Below, piece by piece: positions 10,907 through 18,421 of a stretch of DNA of 64,000 nucleotides. Both the position numbers and the translations under genes were made by a program. This DNA comes from Lachancea mirantina (taxonomy: Eukaryota > Ascomycota > Saccharomycetes > Saccharomycetales > Saccharomycetaceae). Location of the stretch: positions 966,996 to 1,030,995 of the forward strand of contig LT598463.1 of the NCBI GenBank assembly GCA_900074745.1, given 5' to 3'. Numbering within the stretch: position 1 is the stretch's first letter; each line of letters starts with the position of its first letter. Under the pieces are notes generated by a model. The model saw nothing but the letters and a program-made list of their open reading frames with translations, did no database searches and had not been told where the DNA came from.

Positions 10907-12115
10907 TGAATGTCGAGCGTTTATCCTTGGAAACCGAAACTGCTGTTCACGATCGACAATCACAGGCTCCACGTGCTTCAGACAGAGGCTCTGATCTCGT
11001 TAGGTTTATGGTCTTCTTGAATACTCGATTGTTATTCGCCACCGTAAAAATTTTCGTGAATTCAGTAAGATACGTTTGAACGAAGGACAAAAAAGTATAA
11101 CATCTTTCAACTCTAAAAAAGAGAGAGAGCATCAACACGTAGCTAAGCGACCGGCATTGGTGAATAGGTTCTCAACTCGGCTTCCAGGAAAGCTCTTGGT
11201 TAGGGTTGACCACTCCTTACCTTACATCTTCCCTACCTTTGTGTGCGTAATAAGTATAGTTAAAATATTGGCGATAGCCTATCTAATTTGCCAATGACTA
11301 GTTTGACGAGTGTATATCTCTCCTTAATGCCTTCTTCAAGTAAGCTAACTTTTATGCAAAGTTCTTTTTGAAGCCAGCTCACTGCTGGACTCTCACGCCA
11401 AGAAGAGTGATAGTGATAGGATCAAATTGCGACATAATGTCAGCCCAAAAATTGACTACTTTGTTTATTAAAAGCATGAATTTAAGTTTCAACGCAATGG
11501 CTCATTCTAATCTACCTTCCAGCTGTATCAAACGGCATAGTTCGGACTTTTGTATATTCAGTATGCAATTATCTTGCAACATGTAAATCTCGGACTGCAA
11601 CAGCGTAATCTTCAAGAAGCATCTAACCAAAGATCAATTCAATTTCCTTTCGGTACTCTACTCGTCCTATTTGTTAAGGAATACTTGCATTTGTTTTCAG
11701 TTAGAGCACGAAACCAAACGCATATAATATCAAGATAAAGTAAGCGAATATATGAGCAGCAAAGTGATAGGCATCCTGCTTAAAAGCATAATTATAGCAG
11801 TGTCAAGAAACTTAAGGTTATCGTGCCTTTTCCATTCCCGACTTGGAATAACAAACGATTAATTTCCAAAAATATTATAGGAACGTTAGCAGCAAAGTAA
11901 GACAAAAATCATCAGCAATCACTATATTTTAGATGACAATTGATACTTGACTCATTTCCAGTAAGCCTGTATTTGTGCCATTTGAAAGCCAGATGGTATT
12001 GATTCTTTCCATAGTTCTTACTTATCTTGTGGCTGTTATAGTCTTGAAATCTGAAAAATTTTAGAATTTCAAGTGGTTACTTAGTTGGGTTTGAGATCAT
12101 AAAAGAGTAGCAAAT
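10907..12115. other. RPB2-MRP20 divergent intergenic region
   Basis: This 1,209-bp region lies between divergent RPB2 and MRP20. It holds only short open frames (at most 73 codons) with no recognisable similarity. I see no tRNA box pair, repeat or transposon terminus. It must contain both promoters, but I cannot name sites within it. Confidence 0.5.
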
Positions 12116-12877
12116 ATGCCCCGCCTTGCTCGTTCTGTGCCTCGAGCATGGACTCGCATCTCTGAGGGGGTCGGAAAACTGCGAAGTTTAGCTACGTTGG
12201 CAGATGTTTCAAATGCAAAGGCAAATGATCAGCAACAAACTCTAGTGAGAGACGAATCGCTTACTGTGAGCCAAAAGATTCTTTCGAAGTCCAGGACAGG
12301 TATTTCACAGGGGAGACCACATTTTAAAGTTGGAGGTACTGAACTCTTCTTTCCAAAGGCCCGTGTGATTCTTTTGCGGCCGAATGCTAAGCACACACCT
12401 TACCAGGCCAAATTTATTGTGCCAAAATCGTTCAACAAGCTGGATTTGAGAGACTATCTTTTCCACCTGTATGGCTTACGGGCTATGAACATTACTACAC
12501 AATTGCTGCATGGCAAGTACACTCGTGTGAATCCCGTTATGCCGCGCTACAGACAGCCTCAAATAAAAAAAATGACCATCGATATGGCTGAGCCGTTTAT
12601 TTGGCCAGAAGAGCCCGAGGACAAGGAGGCTTGGTCTGGTTCGCTTGTGAAAGAGCTAAACAAGTATCGTGAGGAAAAACTTCGCATCGGATCTGACCAG
12701 TTCAAGCCGGGTACCGCTTTCGAAGGTGCGCTGGGTCCTTATAGGCCTGCACCACAACCTTTCGTGCCACGCCTTTTAGGCAGACGGCTTGAAAACAACA
12801 AGAGGCGGTCACAGTCTCGTGTTGACAAGCTAAGCCTGACACTGAAAGTTGACAAATATGCGCAAGCGAGCGAGTGA
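12116..12877 (+). CDS. MRP20: Mitochondrial ribosomal protein uL23m (MRP20)
   Basis: This is the mitochondrial large-subunit protein homologous to bacterial L23, near the polypeptide exit tunnel. The 253-aa protein begins with a basic, Ser/Arg-rich presequence (MPRLARSVPRAWTRI) suited to mitochondrial import. Its L23 core includes FFPKARVILLRPNAK, then FNKLDLRDYLFHLYGL and the basic TRVNPVMPRYRQPQIKK. Length fits the yeast protein (about 263 aa). The ortholog is YDR405W, which in S. cerevisiae lies directly beside RPB7; here MRPL23 and RPB2 stand between them. Confidence 0.93.
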   Translation: MPRLARSVPRAWTRISEGVGKLRSLATLADVSNAKANDQQQTLVRDESLTVSQKILSKSRTGISQGRPHFKVGGTELFFPKARVILLRPNAKHTPYQAKFIVPKSFNKLDLRDYLFHLYGLRAMNITTQLLHGKYTRVNPVMPRYRQPQIKKMTIDMAEPFIWPEEPEDKEAWSGSLVKELNKYREEKLRIGSDQFKPGTAFEGALGPYRPAPQPFVPRLLGRRLENNKRRSQSRVDKLSLTLKVDKYAQASE

Positions 12878-13012
12878 ACCAACAAGGACTAGACATACGT
12901 AACCTGTACATACAAAGAAAAATTCAAAAAAAAAAGAATACTGTTCAAAGTGTCTCTCTTAGTCTCTCTGTCTTCTCTCCTTCTCTGCCAGAGAGTACGA
13001 AATGTGCGTTTT

Positions 13013-13742
13013 TTAATTCTTCCTCATGTCCTCCACAACGTCTTCCATAAGATCATACTCTTCTTCCAAAACGACGTGATTCCCCTGTTTAAACCATCTA
13101 TAGCTCCAAATCCATCCTGAAGCTCCTGTTTCTGGCTTTTGAGGGGCTCCAGTGCGCAGTAATTTGGCAATCCATCCCAAAGAACTATAATAAATTACGT
13201 CCAACAGTCTCACACTCACTGACCATTTTTCAACAATCCTAAGCAGCGAAACTGTGAATTGACCAAACGCGAAACCCTGCTTGGGATTTTGCTGACGCAA
13301 ATCGCGATAAAACCAAAATCGATCCTGCGATTTTGCAGCGTCTGTTGCCCTGGGCACATAATCACCAGAAGCAACTGCCTGAAGGTACATATACCCCAGA
13401 AGCTCCCGCGATAGCAGGGTCCAGATTATGAGTTCGAAGAAATTCGCCAAAGGTAAAAGTCGAAGAAAGCTAGCCACTGGATTAGGTAAACCCTTAAAAA
13501 GCGCATGGACGCACCAGAACCTCAGAAGACAACCAGAAATGTCTGGACCATTCATTTTGGGGCTCCCCGTCAGCGTTTCAAAAGTTATAACCAGTGGTAC
13601 CAAAGTTGAGGCCACGAGGCTATTTCATGAAATGTTAGCATGCGTCACTCGTACACATAATTTTCGTCAAAGGACGAAGACATCCCCAAACCAACGTTAG
13701 ATATGTCACATACATTAATGGCGATGTCAAAAACTGTAACAT
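13013..13742 (-). CDS. ATG40: ER-phagy receptor Atg40-like protein, two exons
   Basis: Atg40 is a reticulon-like ER membrane protein that binds Atg8 and delivers ER to the vacuole. I read two exons on the minus strand: 13742-13714 and 13619-13013, giving 211 aa. Exon 1 supplies MLQFLTSPL and exon 2 continues ILVASTLVPLVITFE, which matches the hydrophobic start of S. cerevisiae Atg40 as I recall it. Further hydrophobic hairpins follow at about residues 60-85. The C-terminus carries an acidic Atg8-interaction motif, YDLM at 198-201 followed by EDVVED, close to the yeast YDFM motif. The gene neighbours RPB2, as YOR152C does in S. cerevisiae. Without splicing the longest ATG-initiated product would be 180 aa and lack the first hairpin. 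Confidence 0.82.
13620..13713 (-). other. Spliceosomal intron in ATG40
   Basis: A 94-nt intron is inferred on the minus strand. It begins with the exact yeast donor GTATGT (13713-13708), has a branch-point-like TGCTAAC (13640-13634), and ends in AAATAG with the acceptor G at 13620. Removing it joins AT to C and keeps frame. It is supported by the exact donor, good branch point, correct phase and restored similarity to the Atg40 N-terminus. Confidence 0.8.
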
Positions 13743-13812
13743 TTTGCGCAATCTTGTCAGTTGCACCACGCTAATACGGGACACGTTTGGATGTTTCTTG
13801 AAATATATGAGG

Positions 13813-13834
13813 GGGATGAGATGAGATGAGAAGA
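13813..13834. repeat. GATGA microsatellite
   Basis: A short run of GATGA-type units (GGGATGAGATGAGATGAGA) lies just 3' of ISN1, between ISN1 and ATG40 exon 1. It is a simple-sequence tract with no obvious function. Confidence 0.6.
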
Positions 13835-13900
13835 GTTGTACAACATTAAGTAGTGATCGTTAATTATTACCAAACGTGGATGGCGTCCGATGAGCATTCA

Positions 13901-15178
13901 CTAATCAAACCCTTGAATGAGTTGATGCAAGATGGCCACGGTTTCTTGAGGAGACGCGATCCACAGTGTGCTACCAGAGAGACGAGCCTTGAAGTCATTT
14001 GCAGAACCTCTAGGTGCAAATTGGTCGCCAACGTGTAGCGTTTCGCGTGGTTGTATAGGATGGGAGGGACAGTAAAACCGTTGTAGGGCTCTTACACCTA
14101 GATCTTTGCCCCCGATATCGCACCAGACATCACTTCCACCGTCAAAACAACTGAATTGGACACGTGTAGCCGGAGCAAATCTTTCGAGTCTCTGTTGGAG
14201 AGTCAATACCATCTCTTCGAGTTGTTCTCTGTCCATTTTGACTCTAATAGTACGTCTGGTCTCGGAATTAAACCGATTTCCAGGTACAATTCCAACAGCA
14301 CGAGGTTTCCGGATTACAGTTGCCTCTTCTGGGAGGTTGAGGCTCGCCTTAAACCCGTTGAAAAGACTCTCTGCGAGATCGAGCGTTTCTGTGATGTCGG
14401 AGTCTGCCCATTCACGCATGATGGGCAGAAGCCACTCGGATTCTTCTATCTTGCGCAGATCGTGGGTCTCCGGGTCGTATCTAAACAAATAATTAGACTC
14501 TCCGCCCATGACTGCCAAATTGCGCTTGTACTCGGCGCAGATCGTGTCGTCCGCGCGAAGTGCGTCCATCAGCCCGTGCAGCCGGTCCATGTACTTCTCT
14601 GCCTCGTCGTAGCCTGCCGCGGTGACGATTCCAACGCAAATTCCGCGGCGCAGCAGCGCCAACAGACAGGGCACGACTTTATCGGTGCTGCTGAGCGAGC
14701 CTCCATCCTCGTAGAGCGTCACGTCACCGTCAAACGTCACCAATTTGACACATCCAGCACGCTGCATCTGCAAGATCTGCGCCGTGTTCAAAATGTGCCT
14801 GATATCGTTGAAGCTCGGTGCGACCATGGACCGCGCAGAGATCGCTCTGCGCCGGTCCTCGGAGAGAAACGCCGCCTCAAGTGGAAGCGGCGTGAAAAAT
14901 GGCCCCACCGAGGGCACCAATTGCGCCAGGCGCGATCGGTTGCCCGGTAGAACGGCAGAGGGACTCAGGCTGCGTAGCGCCACGCATTCTTCTTGTATGA
15001 GCTCTTCCACGGCCCGGAACACCTCCGAGTACCGTTTTCTCAGCATCGTCTGCCCTGCGCCGTCCATCGACGCCGAATGGAGCACGAAGGGCACCGCGAG
15101 AAGACCCTTGATCCAGTCTATAAGCTCATCCTTGCGGTGCGCCTTTAAATGGTATTCAACTCTGTATCTGGATGACAT
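13901..15178 (-). CDS. ISN1: IMP-specific 5'-nucleotidase (ISN1)
   Basis: Isn1 dephosphorylates IMP to inosine in the cytosol, feeding purine salvage and balance. The 425-aa sequence has the haloacid-dehalogenase-like nucleophile motif FDGDVT with D150 and D152, then GGSLSSTDKVVPCLLALLRR and GIVTAAGYDEAEKY, and a later metal-site segment HVGDQFAPRGSANDFKAR, all typical of the Isn1 family. It is slightly shorter than the yeast protein (450 aa). The ATG at 15178 is clear. In S. cerevisiae YOR155C is separated from ATG40 by PDR5 and SLP1; neither is present in this interval. Confidence 0.93.
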   Translation of the reverse strand: MSSRYRVEYHLKAHRKDELIDWIKGLLAVPFVLHSASMDGAGQTMLRKRYSEVFRAVEELIQEECVALRSLSPSAVLPGNRSRLAQLVPSVGPFFTPLPLEAAFLSEDRRRAISARSMVAPSFNDIRHILNTAQILQMQRAGCVKLVTFDGDVTLYEDGGSLSSTDKVVPCLLALLRRGICVGIVTAAGYDEAEKYMDRLHGLMDALRADDTICAEYKRNLAVMGGESNYLFRYDPETHDLRKIEESEWLLPIMREWADSDITETLDLAESLFNGFKASLNLPEEATVIRKPRAVGIVPGNRFNSETRRTIRVKMDREQLEEMVLTLQQRLERFAPATRVQFSCFDGGSDVWCDIGGKDLGVRALQRFYCPSHPIQPRETLHVGDQFAPRGSANDFKARLSGSTLWIASPQETVAILHQLIQGFD

Positions 15179-15980
15179 TGATACCTACAATTCTGTCTTG
15201 TATGACAGGGTATCCGAAGGAACTTTAAAGAGGTATTTCCTAGTGATCGAGATAAGACTGCTGCAACGAAAGGGAATACGTCCGTATATACTATTTATCA
15301 ACGCCTGTTTTCTCGACTACCAGTAAATTGCCCATTCCACACCTCGTGTGCCCTTCAGAGCTCAAATGCTGCAGCCGATTCGACTGCATTGCCGGTAACC
15401 ATGTGAACATGCGCTGTCGTCTGTAGTGTTCAATATGACTTTTGATAGTCACTACATAGTCTACCGTACTCAATCACGTGGGGATCACCAACTTGACGTA
15501 GGTAAACTCGAAAGCGAGTCTCTTTGTTTGAAGAGTTACAATATGTTTGAAAATCTATGTGGCTGAGTGATTCAACAGTTGTTTGTTTACGATATATATT
15601 CCTTTGCAGCTCTTCTTTTCTAGACCGCACCTGTTACCAGTGTGCTTTCAATTAAATGCTAGTGCTGTGTATCGTATATTCTAGTACTTGTGTACGAGGT
15701 TTTTCTAGGTTTATGTCCTCTTTCATAAATTGGTTCAAGACATCATAGAGTACGAAACAAAATTTTGAACAAATCGCTCGTTCTCGTACGCAGTTACGCG
15801 TCTGAGCTCGGCGGCACCCCGGAGCTTCGAGCGGAAAAAGAAACAAATTGTGGCGTCTACCACGTCATTCTGGTGGTTATTCTTCTCTCCGGGCGAGCGT
15901 TGGGGTACCTTTTGTTGGATTCTGATGGAAGAGATGTTTACCCCTCATGGATTTGTGTTTTTTATATATAGGGGAGGTAA

Positions 15981-16032
15981 GGGAACAGATAGAGGGAACA
16001 GATAGAGGGAACGGATTGAGGGTCTAGATAAA
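15981..16032. repeat. 13-bp tandem repeat, about four copies
   Basis: Two identical units GGGAACAGATAGA (15981-15993, 15994-16006) are followed by GGGAACGGATTGA (16007-16019) and a decayed GGGTCTAGATAAA (16020-16032). The copies drift away progressively to the right. This is a small minisatellite in the ISN1-PNS1 gap. Confidence 0.85.
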
Positions 16033-16217
16033 GGGCACTCATTAAGATTTGTCATTTGCACTGTTTACAATGACTGGCTGGGAGACTATTGTCTAAACCC
16101 CGCCACAGCACGGGCGGCTGGCGCTTTACGGGTCTCTCTGGATCAGTTCCTGGTCGCTGTTGACGTAAACGGCACAACGTCACGTGTAGCGCGATATGGG
16201 GAAAAGGGATGCATATA

Positions 16218-16229
16218 ACACCCATACAT
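16218..16229 (+). promoter_or_regulatory. Rap1-type site ACACCCATACAT
   Basis: The twelve bases ACACCCATACAT match the strong Rap1 consensus exactly. They lie 382 bp upstream of the PNS1 ATG and 32 bp beyond a CACGTG box. The same twelve bases occur at 56609-56620 upstream of RPL12, where Rap1 is expected. Why a transporter gene should have one is unclear. Confidence 0.6.
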
Positions 16230-16339
16230 CAGTGGCTATTTCTAGGCTTGGGTTTTCCCCATTAAGGCTTAGGCGGTAGGAGGTGATGACTAGTGACGAA
16301 ACCCTTTTGCGGTCTTACTGCTCGGGGCACACAGAAGAG

Positions 16340-16389
16340 AGCACAGCGGGCAAAGCACGGCAGAGCACGGCGGAGCACAGCAGAGCCCG
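16340..16389. repeat. 10-bp GC-rich imperfect tandem repeat
   Basis: Variants of AGCACGGCAG recur about five times in tandem (AGCACAGCGG, AGCACGGCAG, AGCACGGCGG, AGCACAGCAG and a partial AGCCCGC). The array lies about 220 bp upstream of PNS1. The period is close to one helical turn. Confidence 0.7.
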
Positions 16390-16610
16390 CTTCCAGCTTA
16401 CGTCTTTCGGTGCAAAAACTCAAAAATAAAAAGGTTCTCTCATGCATGGAAAAATTATAAAATGGGGAAGACGCAGATGAAAGCAAAGAGCTGCACCCTT
16501 GGATTCTAGCCAGTGATAAAGCATCAAGTGCGGTGACTCCGGGAAGCTTGCGAGTTGTGCAGAGCCTCGAAACCTAGCTTCAACCGCGCTCGACCCCCCG
16601 ATACATCAAT

Positions 16611-18230
16611 ATGTCTGAGAAATACGACAGACCAGCGCAGCCTCCGCCAGCGTATGTCCACGGCGGCAACAACGCGCCTCAGCAGCCCCAGGAGGGGCAA
16701 CAACCACCTTCAGAGGGACAACAGGGACAACAGTATCAATTTCGGCAGGACCAGTACTACAATTTGAGTGCAAAGACCTCCGGAGCGCCCATCGGCTCAT
16801 TTGAAGAAAGTTTCCCTACGGAAAATCAAAACAAATTCCGACTCAATGACTGGCCCTTTACCATTATATTCCTCATCACCGTTTGCGGGTTCATCGTCAT
16901 TGCATCGATAACGCTTCGGTCTTGGGCGCTCAACTACTCGGCCAACGGATCTGGCATATACACCTCCGGTTCAACGGGCACCTTGAACACCAACTCTGCC
17001 ATTCTGCTAGTCTTCGCGTGCGCAATTGCATTTGTGTTCTCTGTAATTGGGCTCATCACCATGCGGTTTACTCCCAAGTACTTCATTATCTGCGGTATGA
17101 TTGTCAACATTTTGGCCGGTCTAGGTACCGCGATCGCGTATCTTTCCATGCGCTACTGGTCTGCGGGTATAGTTTTCCTGATCTTTACTGCGATCACTGC
17201 CTGGTGTTATTGGGGTATGCGCTCCAGGATTCCGCTTAGCGTTGCGATTTTGAAAACAGTCGTTGACGTTATGAAGCGTCATCCGCAAACATTCATCGTT
17301 TCCCTTGCGGGTACCCTCATTGCGAGCGCTTTCGGAATTCTTTTCTCGGCCGTCATTGTGGCAACCTACATGAAATACGACCCTTCTCCCAACAACGGTG
17401 GGTGCTCTGTGGGCGGTGGTTCCTGTTCGAAATCCAAATTGATTGGCATCTTGGTGGCTTTATTTTTCTGCGGTTACTACATCTCGGAAGTTATCAGAAA
17501 CGTAATTCATTGCACGGTGTCCGGCATTTACGGATCTTGGTATTACTTGTCCAAGTCTGATGAAGGCATGCCACGTTGGCCCGCTCTTGGAGCTTTGAAA
17601 CGGTCTTTGACGGTGGCTTTTGGCTCTATTTGCTTTGGCTCTTTAATCGTTTCTCTCATCGAAACGCTGAGAACCTTTTTGCAACTGCTCAAAAATGATG
17701 CGGTGACAAACATCTCCGGCAGCCAGTGGGGCCAAATCGGATTTATGATCATCGATTGGATCATTGGGTTCTTGCAATGGTTGGCTAGCTACTTCAATCA
17801 CTATGCCTATTGTTTCATTGCCCTTTATGGTAAGCCTTACTTGCGTGCAGCAAAGGAAACTTGGCACATGCTAAGAGAAAAGGGTATGGACGCACTCATC
17901 AATGACAATCTAATTAATATTGCCCTGGGATTCTACTCTTTGTTTGTGAGTTACATGGTTGCTCTGTTTGCCTACCTATATTTGAGGTTTACCGATCCAT
18001 CTTACAATTCTGGAGGAGGTTTTAACGCCCCTTTGATGGCTTTCTCTTTTGTCATTGCAATGCAAATCTGCAACCTTGCCAACGAAACCATCAGATCAGG
18101 AACGGCCACGTTTTTCGTTGCCCTCGGTAACGATCCAGAAGTTTTCCATGTTTCTTACCCACAAAGATTCGACGAAATATTTAGAGCTTATCCAGACGTT
18201 TTGAAAAAATTGAGTCATCAAAACGTGTGA
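16611..18230 (+). CDS. PNS1: Choline-transporter-like membrane protein Pns1
   Basis: Pns1 is the yeast member of the choline-transporter-like (CTL/SLC44) family in the plasma membrane; its substrate in yeast is not established. The 539-aa protein has a hydrophilic Pro/Gln-rich N-terminus (residues 1-80), then about ten membrane segments beginning near DWPFTIIFLITVCGFIVIA. Between them is a loop with Cys and Gly (NNGGCSVGGGSCSKS). The C-terminal half keeps the CTL core, including HYAYCFIALYGKPYLRAAKE. Length equals that of S. cerevisiae YOR161C. It is convergent with MTR10, whose yeast ortholog is the adjacent YOR160W. Confidence 0.95.
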   Translation: MSEKYDRPAQPPPAYVHGGNNAPQQPQEGQQPPSEGQQGQQYQFRQDQYYNLSAKTSGAPIGSFEESFPTENQNKFRLNDWPFTIIFLITVCGFIVIASITLRSWALNYSANGSGIYTSGSTGTLNTNSAILLVFACAIAFVFSVIGLITMRFTPKYFIICGMIVNILAGLGTAIAYLSMRYWSAGIVFLIFTAITAWCYWGMRSRIPLSVAILKTVVDVMKRHPQTFIVSLAGTLIASAFGILFSAVIVATYMKYDPSPNNGGCSVGGGSCSKSKLIGILVALFFCGYYISEVIRNVIHCTVSGIYGSWYYLSKSDEGMPRWPALGALKRSLTVAFGSICFGSLIVSLIETLRTFLQLLKNDAVTNISGSQWGQIGFMIIDWIIGFLQWLASYFNHYAYCFIALYGKPYLRAAKETWHMLREKGMDALINDNLINIALGFYSLFVSYMVALFAYLYLRFTDPSYNSGGGFNAPLMAFSFVIAMQICNLANETIRSGTATFFVALGNDPEVFHVSYPQRFDEIFRAYPDVLKKLSHQNV

Positions 18231-18421
18231 ATTATCCAGAAGCTGATTACTTGTAAACTGTGTTAGAATAACTATGTATAATTTATTCATTAATTTAAAC
18301 AGACGCTATGCAAGGTGTCCCTTACCGGACCAGAACTACCCTGGGATAAAGGACTTGAATCATTTCTTATTATCATGAGATTTTTGATTCACGGGCAAGA
18401 ATTGTATTGCTTTTTCGTCAT

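Larger units (their letters stand above)
15179..16610. other. ISN1-PNS1 divergent intergenic region
   Basis: This 1,432-bp region has no supportable gene. It contains a 13-bp tandem repeat array, a CACGTG box at 16181-16186, a perfect Rap1-type site and a 10-bp GC-rich repeat array, each listed separately. The right half is more GC-rich than the left. I looked for tRNA boxes and LTR termini and saw none. Confidence 0.5.

Noticed and set aside
14156-14950. 264-codon plus-strand frame antisense to ISN1
   Set aside because: It is an artefact of the GC-rich ISN1 coding strand; ISN1 has catalytic motifs and the antisense frame has no similarity.
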